From NCBI GenBank assembly GCA_002495675.1, contig DAGH01000006.1:465-64376 (forward strand): a DNA stretch of 63,912 bases. The letters run 5' to 3'. This DNA comes from Euryarchaeota archaeon UBA182 (GTDB taxonomy: Archaea; Thermoplasmatota; Poseidoniia; Poseidoniales; Thalassarchaeaceae). Shown here one piece after another: positions 16,607 to 25,941 of the stretch. The notes beneath the pieces were generated by a model, which did no database searches, was not told where the DNA came from, and saw nothing but the letters and a program-made list of their open reading frames with translations. A program made the translations under genes and the position numbers. How positions within the stretch are numbered: position 1 is the stretch's first letter; each line of letters opens with the position of its first letter.

Positions 16607-19600
16607 TTACTCACCTTTCAGTACTACAGCTAAATCCGAATTCAATGCTCGTCTGGTCACAAGAAGAAGTGCAGCTATAACGCTAACTAAGACGATGGCA
16701 TTGACAAATGCTAACTCCATCCATGGCCAAACCAGTGTTCGATCAACGACAGCCTGTGAGCCTAGGAATATCTGGAAGAGGAAGCCGAAGATGGCGAAGA
16801 AACCATTGAACGATTGGGCTATCCCTAAGCCAAGTAGGATTCCCAAGCCCATGCTCATTCCTACTATGGCTAATATCTCGAACAGAACCAGCCTAATTAT
16901 CTGAGAAGGGCTCGCACCGATCGCCTGAAGAATGGCTAGTTCTTTTTTCCTCTGTGTCAACACCAGGGATAGGAAGACGAAGGCTGAGGCCACTGATGCC
17001 ATGGAGGCCACTACGAATTGAAGGCTAAGCAGACCTTGGGTACCAAAAATTAGTCCTCCGTTCCTTTCAACCTCCGAATGTGCGGTGTTCCAGTCTAGTG
17101 CGAGGCTCACTCCGTCTATGTTTAGTAATTCAGCGCTCAACCTCTCCAGGCCCGATTTACAATCGCTATCCGTTTGGTCACAAACTTCGAAGAACCATCT
17201 GGAGGATGTGTAAGCGTTCACAGTTGAGTTCCCTGCGAGTTCCCTGTAAGTTGACTCGCCGATCAAAACTGCCTGGGTGGATTCAGATCCGGTCATTCCC
17301 GGGATCCACTCATGTCTGCCCTCATAGTCGAGCCTTGCCGAGGTGTAAGTTGTCGAGATCTCAAAGCCAGTCTGCGTGATCACAGGTGTGAACGTTGGAA
17401 AGAAGATTTCAACTGTGCCATCATCTAGGTTGAAGAAGTCCACTGCATTTTCCCCGATTGTGACTTTGGAGGATTGGAAATTTCTGATCGGTGATGCCTG
17501 GCTATCCCAAATTAGGGTGTCTTCGTGATTATCAAAGAGTACCAAGGCGGGAACCAGTCCTCCTCCTTGTTGTGCCGTGACGAATGTTGAGCCGACTGAC
17601 GTCATGGACTGTATGGAATCCACTGCGCGATTATCCAGGGCGCTCATTGCCGCGTTTACCCTTTGTCGAGCAACATCTTCTGATACCGGTCCTTCGAATT
17701 GAACTTGCAGATCGGCTCCAACCTGTGCTGATGCAGTCCTTTCATCCACCAGTGTCCCTGTGTATCCCTGAACAGCGGCGAGTGTCACTATCGATAGTGT
17801 CAGCAGAAGAATGACAGCAAGCCGATTGACTGATTCATTGGATCCCGATGATCTGAGTCCCCTCCTGATGTCTGCCATTGCTGGTGTCCATCCAATGATT
17901 TTCAACACTATTCGAGGAGCAGCGCCCCCGATTCTGCCCAAGACGAGGGCCCCGCCTATCCACAGAGCAAAGGGGCCGAATAGTGCTAACAACGAATCCA
18001 CAAAGAATCCAGAAATTATCCCCGATGCGCCCCAAGGACCCCAACCTCCCGCCGTTTCGATATAACTTTCCAACGCTGCCAGAAGTCCGACTCCAAAAGC
18101 GAGGATTTGTAGCCATGTCTTCGGTTTCCGAGTCGCTCTGACCTTCCTTACTCCCTCATCGATTTCCATTTCGAGGAAATCCTTTGTCCTTCCCCTAGCG
18201 ACAAGGTAGGCAATGCCCACAGTCAGAAGGAAAACGGACATTGTATAGCCTAATCCGAGAGTGGGGTTCACATCCAAATCACCCTTCTCAAAAGACATGA
18301 AGCCGACTGCGTCGAGAATCAAAGGCACTGATAACAGTGCCACCAAATATCCGAGAATCCAACCCGCTACTGAGATAGCTGCTAACTCACGCAGTACCAT
18401 CCCTCGTAGACCTCGCTCCGTGCCGCCTATTACGCGATGGATGGATATCTCCCTCTTTCTTTGTTCAAGCGATAGTATCAAGCCATAGATTAGAACTGCG
18501 AACGAGAGTATCACTATTGGTATCATCAGGATATAGTCAAAGACTTGGACCAGCCCAAGAAATATCCTGAGGAACACTATGGTTCCAGAAATTAAGTCAT
18601 TATATTCGATCTTGATTTCTCCATCAGGCCCATAGCCCTGATCTTCAAGTTCCTTCCTATTGGCATCCAACCAATCAGCGGCATCATCTGTGGATGAAGT
18701 GGGTAGGAGGTTCCTGTCTATGGCTATTCCCAAGTAAGCATGATCATTGCTAACCAGGGTTGTCCTGTTGGAAACGGAAAGGGCCGAGTCTCCGACGATC
18801 ACAGGATTAAACAGAAGTGTGGGATTTGTGAAAGGCCACTCCTCGTAAACCGCGACGATGGTAAGGTCACTTAGGGTCATGATCACAGTACAGAATTGGT
18901 AAACACCGGCATCCAGATCCCTAGTAATAATCTCGCCTTCACAGTCCTTGAGTTCGCTACCAATGACCTTTGCATCCGTGACATAGGTGAAGTTTAGAGA
19001 GTCAATCGTGTCATTTACCTTGATTCCTGCCTGACTAGCAATCTTGCTAGGTAGTATCACAGGATTGATGCCGGGTTGGTCGCCACTTGGCCAAGAGCCG
19101 TAAACAACACGATTGGAATACCTATCAGCCAACTCACCGTCATAATGGGAAGGGTCGACAATCCTCATGATCCTGTCGCCATTTATCGATGGGCCGTTCT
19201 CCAGTGCTTCGGGATAGTCCCATGATACGTTATCCCAATTGCCTGTCGGACCGGAGACCTCAATGACATTCAGGGGTTGGGGGAGTGCAAATCCCTCATC
19301 AAAAAAACCTGAGAGCCTGAGGCCCTGTCTTCCGTACACAAGGCCACAATCAACTATCTCGACCCTGTCGAGGAGTTCGTCACAGACTGATCCCCACTCT
19401 GCAGAGTCGTTTGTTCTCGAGGACCAATCGTTTTGACTTGAAAAGTCAACCTTTGCATCATATACCTCGTCGTTTAGCGAATTTTGCAGAGCACCTTGGG
19501 ATAACCCGACCCCGTAAGCGAATACTGTTGTGATCACCAGCGAGGCGAGGAAAACTCCAGCAAAGACGGCTAAGCCCCTCTCTCTTCCAATCCACGCACT

Positions 19601-19675
19601 TCTGATTGCGGATGAAAAGTCAGCTGGTATGTCGGAAATCTGATCGCCGAATGATTTCTTTCCGTTTGGCCTCAT
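16607..19675 (-). CDS. FtsX/MacB-like ABC permease, duplicated architecture
   Basis: About 1022 residues. It has an N-terminal TM, a large extracellular domain (about 70-380), then a TM block (about 390-540), another helix pair (about 550-600), a second extracellular domain (about 650-880) and a final block of three or four helices with an ALVLTQRKKELAILQAIGA-like coupling segment. The first block carries a matching EQRKREISIHRVIGG segment, so two FtsX modules are present in one chain, as in some lipoprotein or peptide exporters. The longest start (19702) was replaced by ATG 19675, which overlaps the upstream ATPase stop as ATGA. The substrate is unknown. Confidence 0.85.
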   Translation of the reverse strand: MRPNGKKSFGDQISDIPADFSSAIRSAWIGRERGLAVFAGVFLASLVITTVFAYGVGLSQGALQNSLNDEVYDAKVDFSSQNDWSSRTNDSAEWGSVCDELLDRVEIVDCGLVYGRQGLRLSGFFDEGFALPQPLNVIEVSGPTGNWDNVSWDYPEALENGPSINGDRIMRIVDPSHYDGELADRYSNRVVYGSWPSGDQPGINPVILPSKIASQAGIKVNDTIDSLNFTYVTDAKVIGSELKDCEGEIITRDLDAGVYQFCTVIMTLSDLTIVAVYEEWPFTNPTLLFNPVIVGDSALSVSNRTTLVSNDHAYLGIAIDRNLLPTSSTDDAADWLDANRKELEDQGYGPDGEIKIEYNDLISGTIVFLRIFLGLVQVFDYILMIPIVILSFAVLIYGLILSLEQRKREISIHRVIGGTERGLRGMVLRELAAISVAGWILGYLVALLSVPLILDAVGFMSFEKGDLDVNPTLGLGYTMSVFLLTVGIAYLVARGRTKDFLEMEIDEGVRKVRATRKPKTWLQILAFGVGLLAALESYIETAGGWGPWGASGIISGFFVDSLLALFGPFALWIGGALVLGRIGGAAPRIVLKIIGWTPAMADIRRGLRSSGSNESVNRLAVILLLTLSIVTLAAVQGYTGTLVDERTASAQVGADLQVQFEGPVSEDVARQRVNAAMSALDNRAVDSIQSMTSVGSTFVTAQQGGGLVPALVLFDNHEDTLIWDSQASPIRNFQSSKVTIGENAVDFFNLDDGTVEIFFPTFTPVITQTGFEISTTYTSARLDYEGRHEWIPGMTGSESTQAVLIGESTYRELAGNSTVNAYTSSRWFFEVCDQTDSDCKSGLERLSAELLNIDGVSLALDWNTAHSEVERNGGLIFGTQGLLSLQFVVASMASVASAFVFLSLVLTQRKKELAILQAIGASPSQIIRLVLFEILAIVGMSMGLGILLGLGIAQSFNGFFAIFGFLFQIFLGSQAVVDRTLVWPWMELAFVNAIVLVSVIAALLLVTRRALNSDLAVVLKGE

Positions 19676-20397
19676 ATTGGATCCCCCGTTGATTCTCCCC
19701 ATGCTGATCTAATGTCAGAAGCTGCTGTTTTACCATCCCTCATGAGAAGCATTCTGTCGGCCTTTGATGCTAATATTGGGTCATGAGTTACCATAAGTAC
19801 CGAAATTGGATTATCTGGATCTGCGCAGAGCTCCTTGAAAAGAGATATAATTGACTCGCCCGCCTTTACATCCAAATTTCCAGTTGGTTCATCAGCGAGT
19901 AAGAGAGGCCTTGAACCTGCTATGGCCCGGGCAACGGCTACTCTTTGTTGTTGGCCGCCAGACAACTCGTTTGGCATAAAGTGCATCCTGTCGCCTAATT
20001 CCACCCTTTCCATCGCATTTATGGCTCGTCTTTCCGCATCTTGTGGGCTTATGCCCGCTAATTCCAATGAAAGAATTACATTCTCTAGGGAGTTAATATG
20101 GTCCAATAGGTGGAAATCCTGGAAGATCCATCCCACTCCTTTCCTTCTAACGTCGATTACTTGGTTGGGTGCTTTGGTTCCGTAAACTAAGGGGTTGCTT
20201 GACCCTATTTTTATTCGTCCTTCATCTGCCTTGAGCAGCCCTCCGATGATGTTGAGCAATGTTGATTTTCCACATCCGGAGGGCCCCATGAGGGCTACCA
20301 ATTCACCTTTTTGCAATGACAGATCCACTCCTTTCAGAACTTCGAGTCTGTTAGAACCAGACCCAAATCCTCTCTTCAGGCCTGAGACTTCAAGCAT
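19672..20397 (-). CDS. ABC transporter ATPase, LolD/MacB type
   Basis: 241 residues, single domain. It has Walker A GPSGCGKST, Q-loop WIFQDFHLL, signature LSGGQQQRVAVARAIA, Walker B LLLADEPTGNLD and switch His in VTHD. It is closest to the LolD/MacB/FtsE class, which drives extraction or export rather than uptake. It is the first gene of the exporter operon; the second ATPase lies at the other end, so the two probably form a heterodimer (inference). Confidence 0.9.
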   Translation of the reverse strand: MLEVSGLKRGFGSGSNRLEVLKGVDLSLQKGELVALMGPSGCGKSTLLNIIGGLLKADEGRIKIGSSNPLVYGTKAPNQVIDVRRKGVGWIFQDFHLLDHINSLENVILSLELAGISPQDAERRAINAMERVELGDRMHFMPNELSGGQQQRVAVARAIAGSRPLLLADEPTGNLDVKAGESIISLFKELCADPDNPISVLMVTHDPILASKADRMLLMRDGKTAASDIRSAWGESTGDPI

Positions 20398-20529
20398 ACG
20401 ATAAACGAAAGCCAGAGTTCTTATGATGTTTCGTCTATTGAAATGCTTTATTCTCAGGCATGTGAATGAGCACGTTATTGGATATTCTTGAAGTTCTCAC
20501 CCCTCTTCCAACTATCAGGAGAAGGTTAA

Positions 20530-21651
20530 GTGAAGGTCCTGTTGGTTCACGTTTGGTTCTGGCCACACATAGGGGGAGGTAATCGTCATGTCGAGTTGTT
20601 GGGGCGGGAGCTGGTTTCCAAGGGGCATGAGGTCACGGTATGGTGCGCAGATGTGCCCGAACATCACGAGAAATCTTTCGAGAGATTCGGAATGAATGTT
20701 GTTAGGATTCCTTCTACTTTTGTCATATCTGGAGTTGACCCAATGGTCAGCCTGAGTGGCCTTGACCCGGGGGAGTTCGACATCGTTCACCTACATGATA
20801 CGCTACCCATCCTGATCAGGAAAGTAGCGAAGAAAGCCTCGAGGTTGGGAGTTCCGATTGTGACAACCTACCACAACGACTACCTCAAATCGTCTTATTC
20901 TGGGAAGCTGTTGAAGTGGGTGCGATGGCATCTTCAGGGGAAAAACACCCTTGATTTATCAGACGCGAGAATTGCCCTCAGACCATACTTCGAACAATTG
21001 CTCAGGGAAAAAGGCGTCAGAGGTAGGATTGATGTCATCCCCACAGGTTTTGAGCCACCGACAAAGAAAGAGCGTGTTCCCGACGGTGCCCCGCAAGGAC
21101 CTTTCTTGCTATATCTTTCAAGACTTACCAAACAGAAAGGGTTGGACATCCTGTTGGAAGCATGGTCTTCGATGGGAGATTCTATGAAATCCCGTCACCA
21201 ACTGGTGATAGCTGGTGATGGGCCCCTAAAGTCAGAGGTCCTGAAATCCACTGGGCGGGCCACGACCGACCTGAGCTACGTCGGTTTAGTGGATGAAGAA
21301 GAAAAATCATGGTTGTTGAGAAACGCTTCAGCGCTGGTTCTACCATCGAGATTCGAGGGATTGCCAGCGATTCTCTTGGAGGCTGCATGGGAAGGTTTGC
21401 CAGTAGCCATGTCCGATGTAAACGACCTCGGCAAGTTCACTGAGGAGGGGGGCTTTGGCATCTCAATGAAGCCCGATGATGTCAAATCATGCATCGATGC
21501 GATGTCTAAATTGGCAGGTGCGGACGACCGGAAAAAAGGTACGTGGTCTAGGGCCGGTAAAGCCCTAGCGAAGGACTTCCTTTGGCCAGTGGTTGCAGAT
21601 GAGATAGAACTGGTTTACGAACGCGTTGTCGGACTAAATTCCCTTGGGTAA
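20530..21651 (+). CDS. Glycosyltransferase, GT4 type
   Basis: 373 residues. The N-terminal HIGGGNRHVELLGRELVSKG and the C-terminal YLSRLTKQKGLDILLEAW and SRFEGLPAILLEAAWEGLP (the EX7E region) define a GT-B fold retaining glycosyltransferase. It likely transfers a sugar from a nucleotide donor to lipid or surface glycan. There is no signal peptide. The start is GTG, with an AGGAGAAGG sequence just upstream. A second GT4 enzyme follows 53 bases later. Confidence 0.9.
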   Translation: MKVLLVHVWFWPHIGGGNRHVELLGRELVSKGHEVTVWCADVPEHHEKSFERFGMNVVRIPSTFVISGVDPMVSLSGLDPGEFDIVHLHDTLPILIRKVAKKASRLGVPIVTTYHNDYLKSSYSGKLLKWVRWHLQGKNTLDLSDARIALRPYFEQLLREKGVRGRIDVIPTGFEPPTKKERVPDGAPQGPFLLYLSRLTKQKGLDILLEAWSSMGDSMKSRHQLVIAGDGPLKSEVLKSTGRATTDLSYVGLVDEEEKSWLLRNASALVLPSRFEGLPAILLEAAWEGLPVAMSDVNDLGKFTEEGGFGISMKPDDVKSCIDAMSKLAGADDRKKGTWSRAGKALAKDFLWPVVADEIELVYERVVGLNSLG

Positions 21652-21704
21652 TTGAGCTGAGTTGCTTCGGAAGCCACAATAAGTGACCTCTTTCACCGAG
21701 GGAC

Positions 21705-22976
21705 ATGCAGACTCGCCTGAAGGTTGGGTCAGAAAGCAAGCCCAAGATACTTGTAGCGAAGGGCTGTTTTGAGCCGATGGGGGGTGCAGAAAGGGATATC
21801 ATGAGGGTAATTCCATCCCTAATGGAGCGATTTCAGGTGTCTGTAGCAACCCTCAGATCATCGAAAGAACTGGAGAAATTATGCTCCAACCTAGGATTGG
21901 AATTACTGATTCCCGATCGACCATGGATAGTACCGAATGGAATCTTTGATGAGATACTTCACAGAAAACAGAGGGCATCGTTCCAGGCATGGGCTACAGT
22001 TCCTGGGATTAAGGATGAGTTGGCATCCGTGGACGGGATTCATTTGGTCAGTGGAGATGGATCAATCGGAATTCTTCGATTAGTGGGCTCAGAGACTAAA
22101 GTGCATGTCCACTACTTAGAGCCAGATAGAGGGTTACATGAGAATGTCCTGCACTTGGATGTTAGGGGAAGACCGAAGAGACCGATGATTATTACGCGCC
22201 TGGCACTGTCTTTCGCGAGGTTTTCAGATCGTCGTATGGTCAGAAAATACATCAATAGGGAAAATTTTGTCGTATCCGCGAATTCATCATACAGCTCATC
22301 TAAGTTCAAGTCAATTTACGGATTTGACGCTGGGGTGATCAGGCCGACAGTTTCGGCTTCCGAATTCACTGAAAGGCAGACCGATGAAGAAGAAGGGGCA
22401 TGGAAAGAGGTGGAGGACCTACCTGAACCACCATGGGTAGTCACTATCGGGGGATTCAATTGGGTGAAGGGCATCTGGGAGTGCATATCGATGTTGAAGG
22501 GATCTGGAGTTGGCTTGGTAGTCGTAGGCCGTGGGTCTGATGATGATCTCCATGCTCTTCGGGAACATGCCAAGGAGTCAGAGGTGAGCCTTTGGGTCTA
22601 CAGCAACTTAGACCTTAGCCAGCTAATCGCAACCATGAGGAGGTCTCGTGCAGTCATATCCATGGCCCACGGGGAGCCATTTGGCCTCACTGCAATTGAG
22701 GCTCTATCGGTTGGTGTTCCCGCACTATTTGTCGATGAGGGTGGATTCAGAGACTCAATTATCGATGGAATTTGTGGACGGCTTCTCCCACGTGATGATT
22801 ATCAGGCATGGCACAGGGCGATAGAAATCGCTGGAGATCCAGAAGTGATGAGAAAATGGGAAGCAACTGGGAGAAACAGAATAAAGGAGTTGAATCTGGA
22901 TCCTGAATCTCAATCAGGTTTTATTCTAGACGCCCTCTTCCCCAATCGGTCCCCAATCCGGACAGAAGAGGAATAA
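21705..22976 (+). CDS. Glycosyltransferase, GT4-like
   Basis: 423 residues. The N-terminal KGCFEPMGGAERDIMRVIPS and the C-terminal TIGGFNWVKGIWECI, AHGEPFGLTAIEALSVGVPA and DEGGFRDSI fit GT4 enzymes, with the EPFGLTAIE acidic pair in place. The acceptor is unknown. Paired with the preceding glycosyltransferase, it probably builds the same glycan. It is convergent with the small membrane protein that follows. Confidence 0.85.
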   Translation: MQTRLKVGSESKPKILVAKGCFEPMGGAERDIMRVIPSLMERFQVSVATLRSSKELEKLCSNLGLELLIPDRPWIVPNGIFDEILHRKQRASFQAWATVPGIKDELASVDGIHLVSGDGSIGILRLVGSETKVHVHYLEPDRGLHENVLHLDVRGRPKRPMIITRLALSFARFSDRRMVRKYINRENFVVSANSSYSSSKFKSIYGFDAGVIRPTVSASEFTERQTDEEEGAWKEVEDLPEPPWVVTIGGFNWVKGIWECISMLKGSGVGLVVVGRGSDDDLHALREHAKESEVSLWVYSNLDLSQLIATMRRSRAVISMAHGEPFGLTAIEALSVGVPALFVDEGGFRDSIIDGICGRLLPRDDYQAWHRAIEIAGDPEVMRKWEATGRNRIKELNLDPESQSGFILDALFPNRSPIRTEEE

Positions 22977-22983
22977 TGCATTA

Positions 22984-23457
22984 TCACCCCAATACTTGGA
23001 GCAATCGAAGGAATCCGAGGAAAACAATGATGACTAGGAGAAGCATCATTGCTCCTCCCAATTTTGAGTGGGTCCTTTTTTGCTCCCCTACGTCTTTGCC
23101 AACTTGAATTTCTTTAGATATCCTAGTACCTGTTCTCCTCATTCCAATCGCTCCCATGAATAGGATAATACCCAACCAACCATGGAGGCTGATTAGCTCA
23201 GAAAGGGGTACGTCCAACACCATTCCCCTATATGCCTCTACGGCAATAGCGAGAAGGATTGTCGCCCCCACCAAGTTTCCAAGCAGTCTACCGTTATTCT
23301 GATGTTGATGTCGGATTCTTGTCAAGTGTTCAGAATCAATGGTGCCAATTCTGATTTTTTTAAGAGAAGTCCATTGTTTGAATAACAAATATGCAACGAT
23401 ACTTCCAAGGATTGGATGAGAAATGATGATGATCACATCAACAGCACTCAATTGCAT
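22984..23457 (-). CDS. Four-TM membrane protein, DUF4079/cytochrome b561-like look
   Basis: 157 residues with four hydrophobic segments. His residues sit near helix ends (ISHPILG, SLHGWLGI, THSKLGG), a spacing reminiscent of small heme-b membrane proteins and of DUF4079. The middle is basic with an RHQHQNNGRLLGN loop. The assignment is weak; heme binding is only suggested by the histidines. It faces the fused fatty-acid enzyme gene across a 95-base divergent gap (50 bases if that gene starts at GTG 23508). Confidence 0.45.
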   Translation of the reverse strand: MQLSAVDVIIIISHPILGSIVAYLLFKQWTSLKKIRIGTIDSEHLTRIRHQHQNNGRLLGNLVGATILLAIAVEAYRGMVLDVPLSELISLHGWLGIILFMGAIGMRRTGTRISKEIQVGKDVGEQKRTHSKLGGAMMLLLVIIVFLGFLRLLQVLG

Positions 23458-23552
23458 GATGCTGGGAGAGAGGGAATCAGTCTAAGTTTTATTCAAAAAG
23501 AAGGACAGTGATCATCCGACTATTTCATGAGCCGAACGCTGGACGGTATGCC

Positions 23553-25613
23553 ATGGGACCGATAGAGCGCGTCGCAGTGATAGGGGCTGGGAATATGGGG
23601 TCAGGAATTGCTCAAAAATCAGCCCAAGAAGGCTTTTCTGTACAAATGGTGGACAAGGAAGAAGGTTTTGTGAAACGCGGAATGGAAACCATCAATGGAT
23701 TCCTGAATGAGGCCATACAAAGAAGAATTTTCTCCGAAAACAAGGTTGAGAGAATCATCTCCAACATCTCATTAGGGATAGGGGTAGATTCCATCCGTAA
23801 AGACACGGATCTCGTGATTGAGGCTGTGTTTGAGGATATCGATGTGAAGTCGAGCGTTCTGAATGATCTCGCGGCATCGTGCAATCATGAAACCATAATC
23901 GCCACAAACACATCATCCCTCTCGGTAGAGGACCTAGCCTCTCTTTCAGATAGACCTGATCGATTTATCGGACTGCATTTCTTCTATCACCCCGCAAAAA
24001 ACAGGTTAGTTGAGATTATTCCATCATCATCAACATCATCCGAGACGATACAGTCAGTCACACAGTATTGTGGTGCGATGGGCAAAGTCGTCATTCTCTG
24101 TAAGGATAGGCCTGGTTTTGTTGTGAATCGATTTTTCGTTCCATGGCTGAATGAGGCTTGTAGGTTGTTAGACGAGGGATTGGGGACGCCTGCAGAGATC
24201 GATAATGTTGCCAAAGATTGCTTTGAAATTGGAATGGGACCCTTTGAATTGATGAATCTGACTGGTCCGTCCATTGCCCTTCACTCAACTGATTACCTAG
24301 CATCCCAGCTCCAAGTTGATCGATACAAAGGGGCTGACTCTCTCAGAAGGCTCGTTGAAGAAGGTATTCAATGGGATTTGGCCGGGGTAAGTGGAGAGTT
24401 GTCCTACAAAAACAAGAAGGAAATCGAAAATAGATTGCTTGGAGTAGTTCTTTGCATTTCTTCTCAGATCGTAGAAGAGGAGATTTGTGCCATGGAAGAT
24501 GTAGACAGGGGAGCCAAAGTAGGGCTGAGATGGCCAATGGGGCCATTCGAGATAGCGAACAATCTTGGAGTCGATGTCGCATATGGAATTGCGTCTGACT
24601 ATGCTGCTCTGGCAGGGTTCGAAAGCCCGGTTATCTTGTCTGAGAGGGGATCAGAGCCATTCGAATTCAAATTGATCGATCTAGAAGTCGCGAGCGGTGT
24701 GGCAAGCCTAACATTCAATCGACCAGAAGCCATGAATGCATTGAATGAACAAGTAATTACGCAGCTGACGGATATTTGGAAGGGGCTAGAAGAGGATCCA
24801 TCTGTCCATACGGCAATACTGAGGGGGTCAGGTAAGGCTTTTGTTGCTGGGGCTGACATAAAATTCTTCGTCGACAAAATAGAAGACGACAAGATTGATG
24901 ACATCAGGGAGTTCACGGAAAGGGGGCATGATATCCTGAATGCGATTGAGTCATCGAGGATCAACACAATTGCAGTTATGTCGGGACTGGCATTGGGAGG
25001 TGGCCTAGAGTTAGCGATGTGTTGCAACCACAGAATCGGGGTAGAAGGCAAGACTATGCTGAGGTTCCCAGAAACTGGAATTGGCATATACCCTGGGCTA
25101 GGCGGGACACAGAGATCTGTGATGATAGCGGGTGTCGAATGCGCCCGATACAGCATTATTGCGGGGAACTGGTTGGATTCCAATTTGGCGTTTTCCATGG
25201 GATATCTCACGGACGTCGTCGGCTATTCAGGATTGGAAAAAGCGATTAGCAACATTGTGTGTGGTAAAGTAGATCATCCAAACCATAAATATCAACCAAG
25301 GAATCCGGAAGACAAACTCATCAAACAGATATTGGAGACTTTCGGGGATGGTTGGCAAAATAGACTAATGGATCCCGCATCCGGATTGGGCCCATTCGAG
25401 GAAAGGCAATCAAAATTTATTGTCAGAAATGCCCCTGTCTCCATCAAGATGGCATCTGAATTGATTGACATCGCCAACCAGTCCCGTGAAGACCCAGCTG
25501 TTGGGTTGCAATCAGAATTAGATGGATTGGATACCATATTCTCAACTAAAGACGCCTTGACGGGTCTGAGAGGGGTCCTCAGTGGCAAAAGAGTTCAATT
25601 CTCAGGCGAATGA
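23553..25613 (+). CDS. 3-hydroxyacyl-CoA dehydrogenase / enoyl-CoA hydratase fusion
   Basis: About 686 residues. The N-terminal half is an NAD-dependent 3-hydroxyacyl-CoA dehydrogenase with the Rossmann motif VAVIGAGNMGSGIA, IGLHFFYHPAKNRLVEI and the DRPGFVVNR segment. The C-terminal half (from about 390) is a crotonase with GSGKAFVAGADIKFF, SGLALGGGLELAM and FPETGIGIYPGLGGTQR, including the catalytic Glu. The order (dehydrogenase then hydratase) is the archaeal one, opposite to bacterial FadB. It carries out the two middle steps of beta-oxidation or the reverse in a C4 pathway. ATG 23553 gives a family-like N-terminus; GTG 23508 is the longest start. No thiolase or acyl-CoA dehydrogenase is seen nearby. 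Confidence 0.93.
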   Translation: MGPIERVAVIGAGNMGSGIAQKSAQEGFSVQMVDKEEGFVKRGMETINGFLNEAIQRRIFSENKVERIISNISLGIGVDSIRKDTDLVIEAVFEDIDVKSSVLNDLAASCNHETIIATNTSSLSVEDLASLSDRPDRFIGLHFFYHPAKNRLVEIIPSSSTSSETIQSVTQYCGAMGKVVILCKDRPGFVVNRFFVPWLNEACRLLDEGLGTPAEIDNVAKDCFEIGMGPFELMNLTGPSIALHSTDYLASQLQVDRYKGADSLRRLVEEGIQWDLAGVSGELSYKNKKEIENRLLGVVLCISSQIVEEEICAMEDVDRGAKVGLRWPMGPFEIANNLGVDVAYGIASDYAALAGFESPVILSERGSEPFEFKLIDLEVASGVASLTFNRPEAMNALNEQVITQLTDIWKGLEEDPSVHTAILRGSGKAFVAGADIKFFVDKIEDDKIDDIREFTERGHDILNAIESSRINTIAVMSGLALGGGLELAMCCNHRIGVEGKTMLRFPETGIGIYPGLGGTQRSVMIAGVECARYSIIAGNWLDSNLAFSMGYLTDVVGYSGLEKAISNIVCGKVDHPNHKYQPRNPEDKLIKQILETFGDGWQNRLMDPASGLGPFEERQSKFIVRNAPVSIKMASELIDIANQSREDPAVGLQSELDGLDTIFSTKDALTGLRGVLSGKRVQFSGE

Positions 25614-25615
25614 AT

Positions 25616-25702
25616 TTACTTTCTTGGGCTTTGTATCCAAGCTGGTGCGCGATATTCGGCTATCGCCCTAACCACTAGGTCTAGTATCTCACTTCTTGAC
25701 AA
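25616..25702 (-). CDS. Tiny protein, 28 residues, coupled to upstream small ORF
   Basis: A TTG start at 25702 lies one base after the stop of the 25704-25832 ORF, with AGGAGG 7 bases upstream inside that ORF's end. The product reads (M)SRSEILDLVVRAIAEYRAP then ends in SPRK: an amphipathic helix and a basic tail. It ends 2 bases before the fused fatty-acid enzyme stop, on the opposite strand. The perfect Shine-Dalgarno and the coupled spacing are the main support; no family is recognised. Confidence 0.45.
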   Translation of the reverse strand: MSRSEILDLVVRAIAEYRAPAWIQSPRK

Positions 25703-25703
25703 T

Positions 25704-25832
25704 TTAACCCCTCCTGGTTATCATCGATGCTGCCAGTATCAGCAGAGACGGATTTGCCTTTTTTACATCCTCTATTTCAATCGCTTCTTGTGCCCATTCT
25801 TCCAACCACCTGTCCATTTTTAGTTCCTCCAT
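25704..25832 (-). CDS. Small protein, 42 residues, unknown
   Basis: ATG at 25832, TAA at 25704. The sequence begins MEELKMDRWLEEWAQEAIE, an acidic amphipathic helix, and ends in a short hydrophobic LLILAASM run and RRG. A TATATT-like box lies about 42 bases upstream on the same strand. Codon choice looks like real coding sequence. It may be a small subunit of a larger complex, but no partner can be named. Confidence 0.45.
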   Translation of the reverse strand: MEELKMDRWLEEWAQEAIEIEDVKKANPSLLILAASMITRRG

Positions 25833-25941
25833 GCTACTTGGTTTACTTTCAACACTGTCTCAGTGCCCCAATATATGAAGATCATAGGTTCCGTGTCCAC
25901 ACCGAGGTTCTGTTTATACACCAGATGCTTTATCGCGCACC
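25833..25941. other. Intergenic rest of the 25614-25941 gap
   Basis: The gap between the fused fatty-acid enzyme and the HxlR gene is 328 bases. Apart from the two small minus-strand ORFs it holds a TATA-like ATATAT at 25871-25876 and the HxlR promoter. A 79-codon plus-strand frame here (25727-25966) looks non-coding. Confidence 0.4.
25912..25920 (+). promoter_or_regulatory. TATA box for the HxlR-type regulator
   Basis: GTTTATACA is centred about 26 bases before ATG 25942, which predicts a leaderless mRNA for the regulator. Confidence 0.5.
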
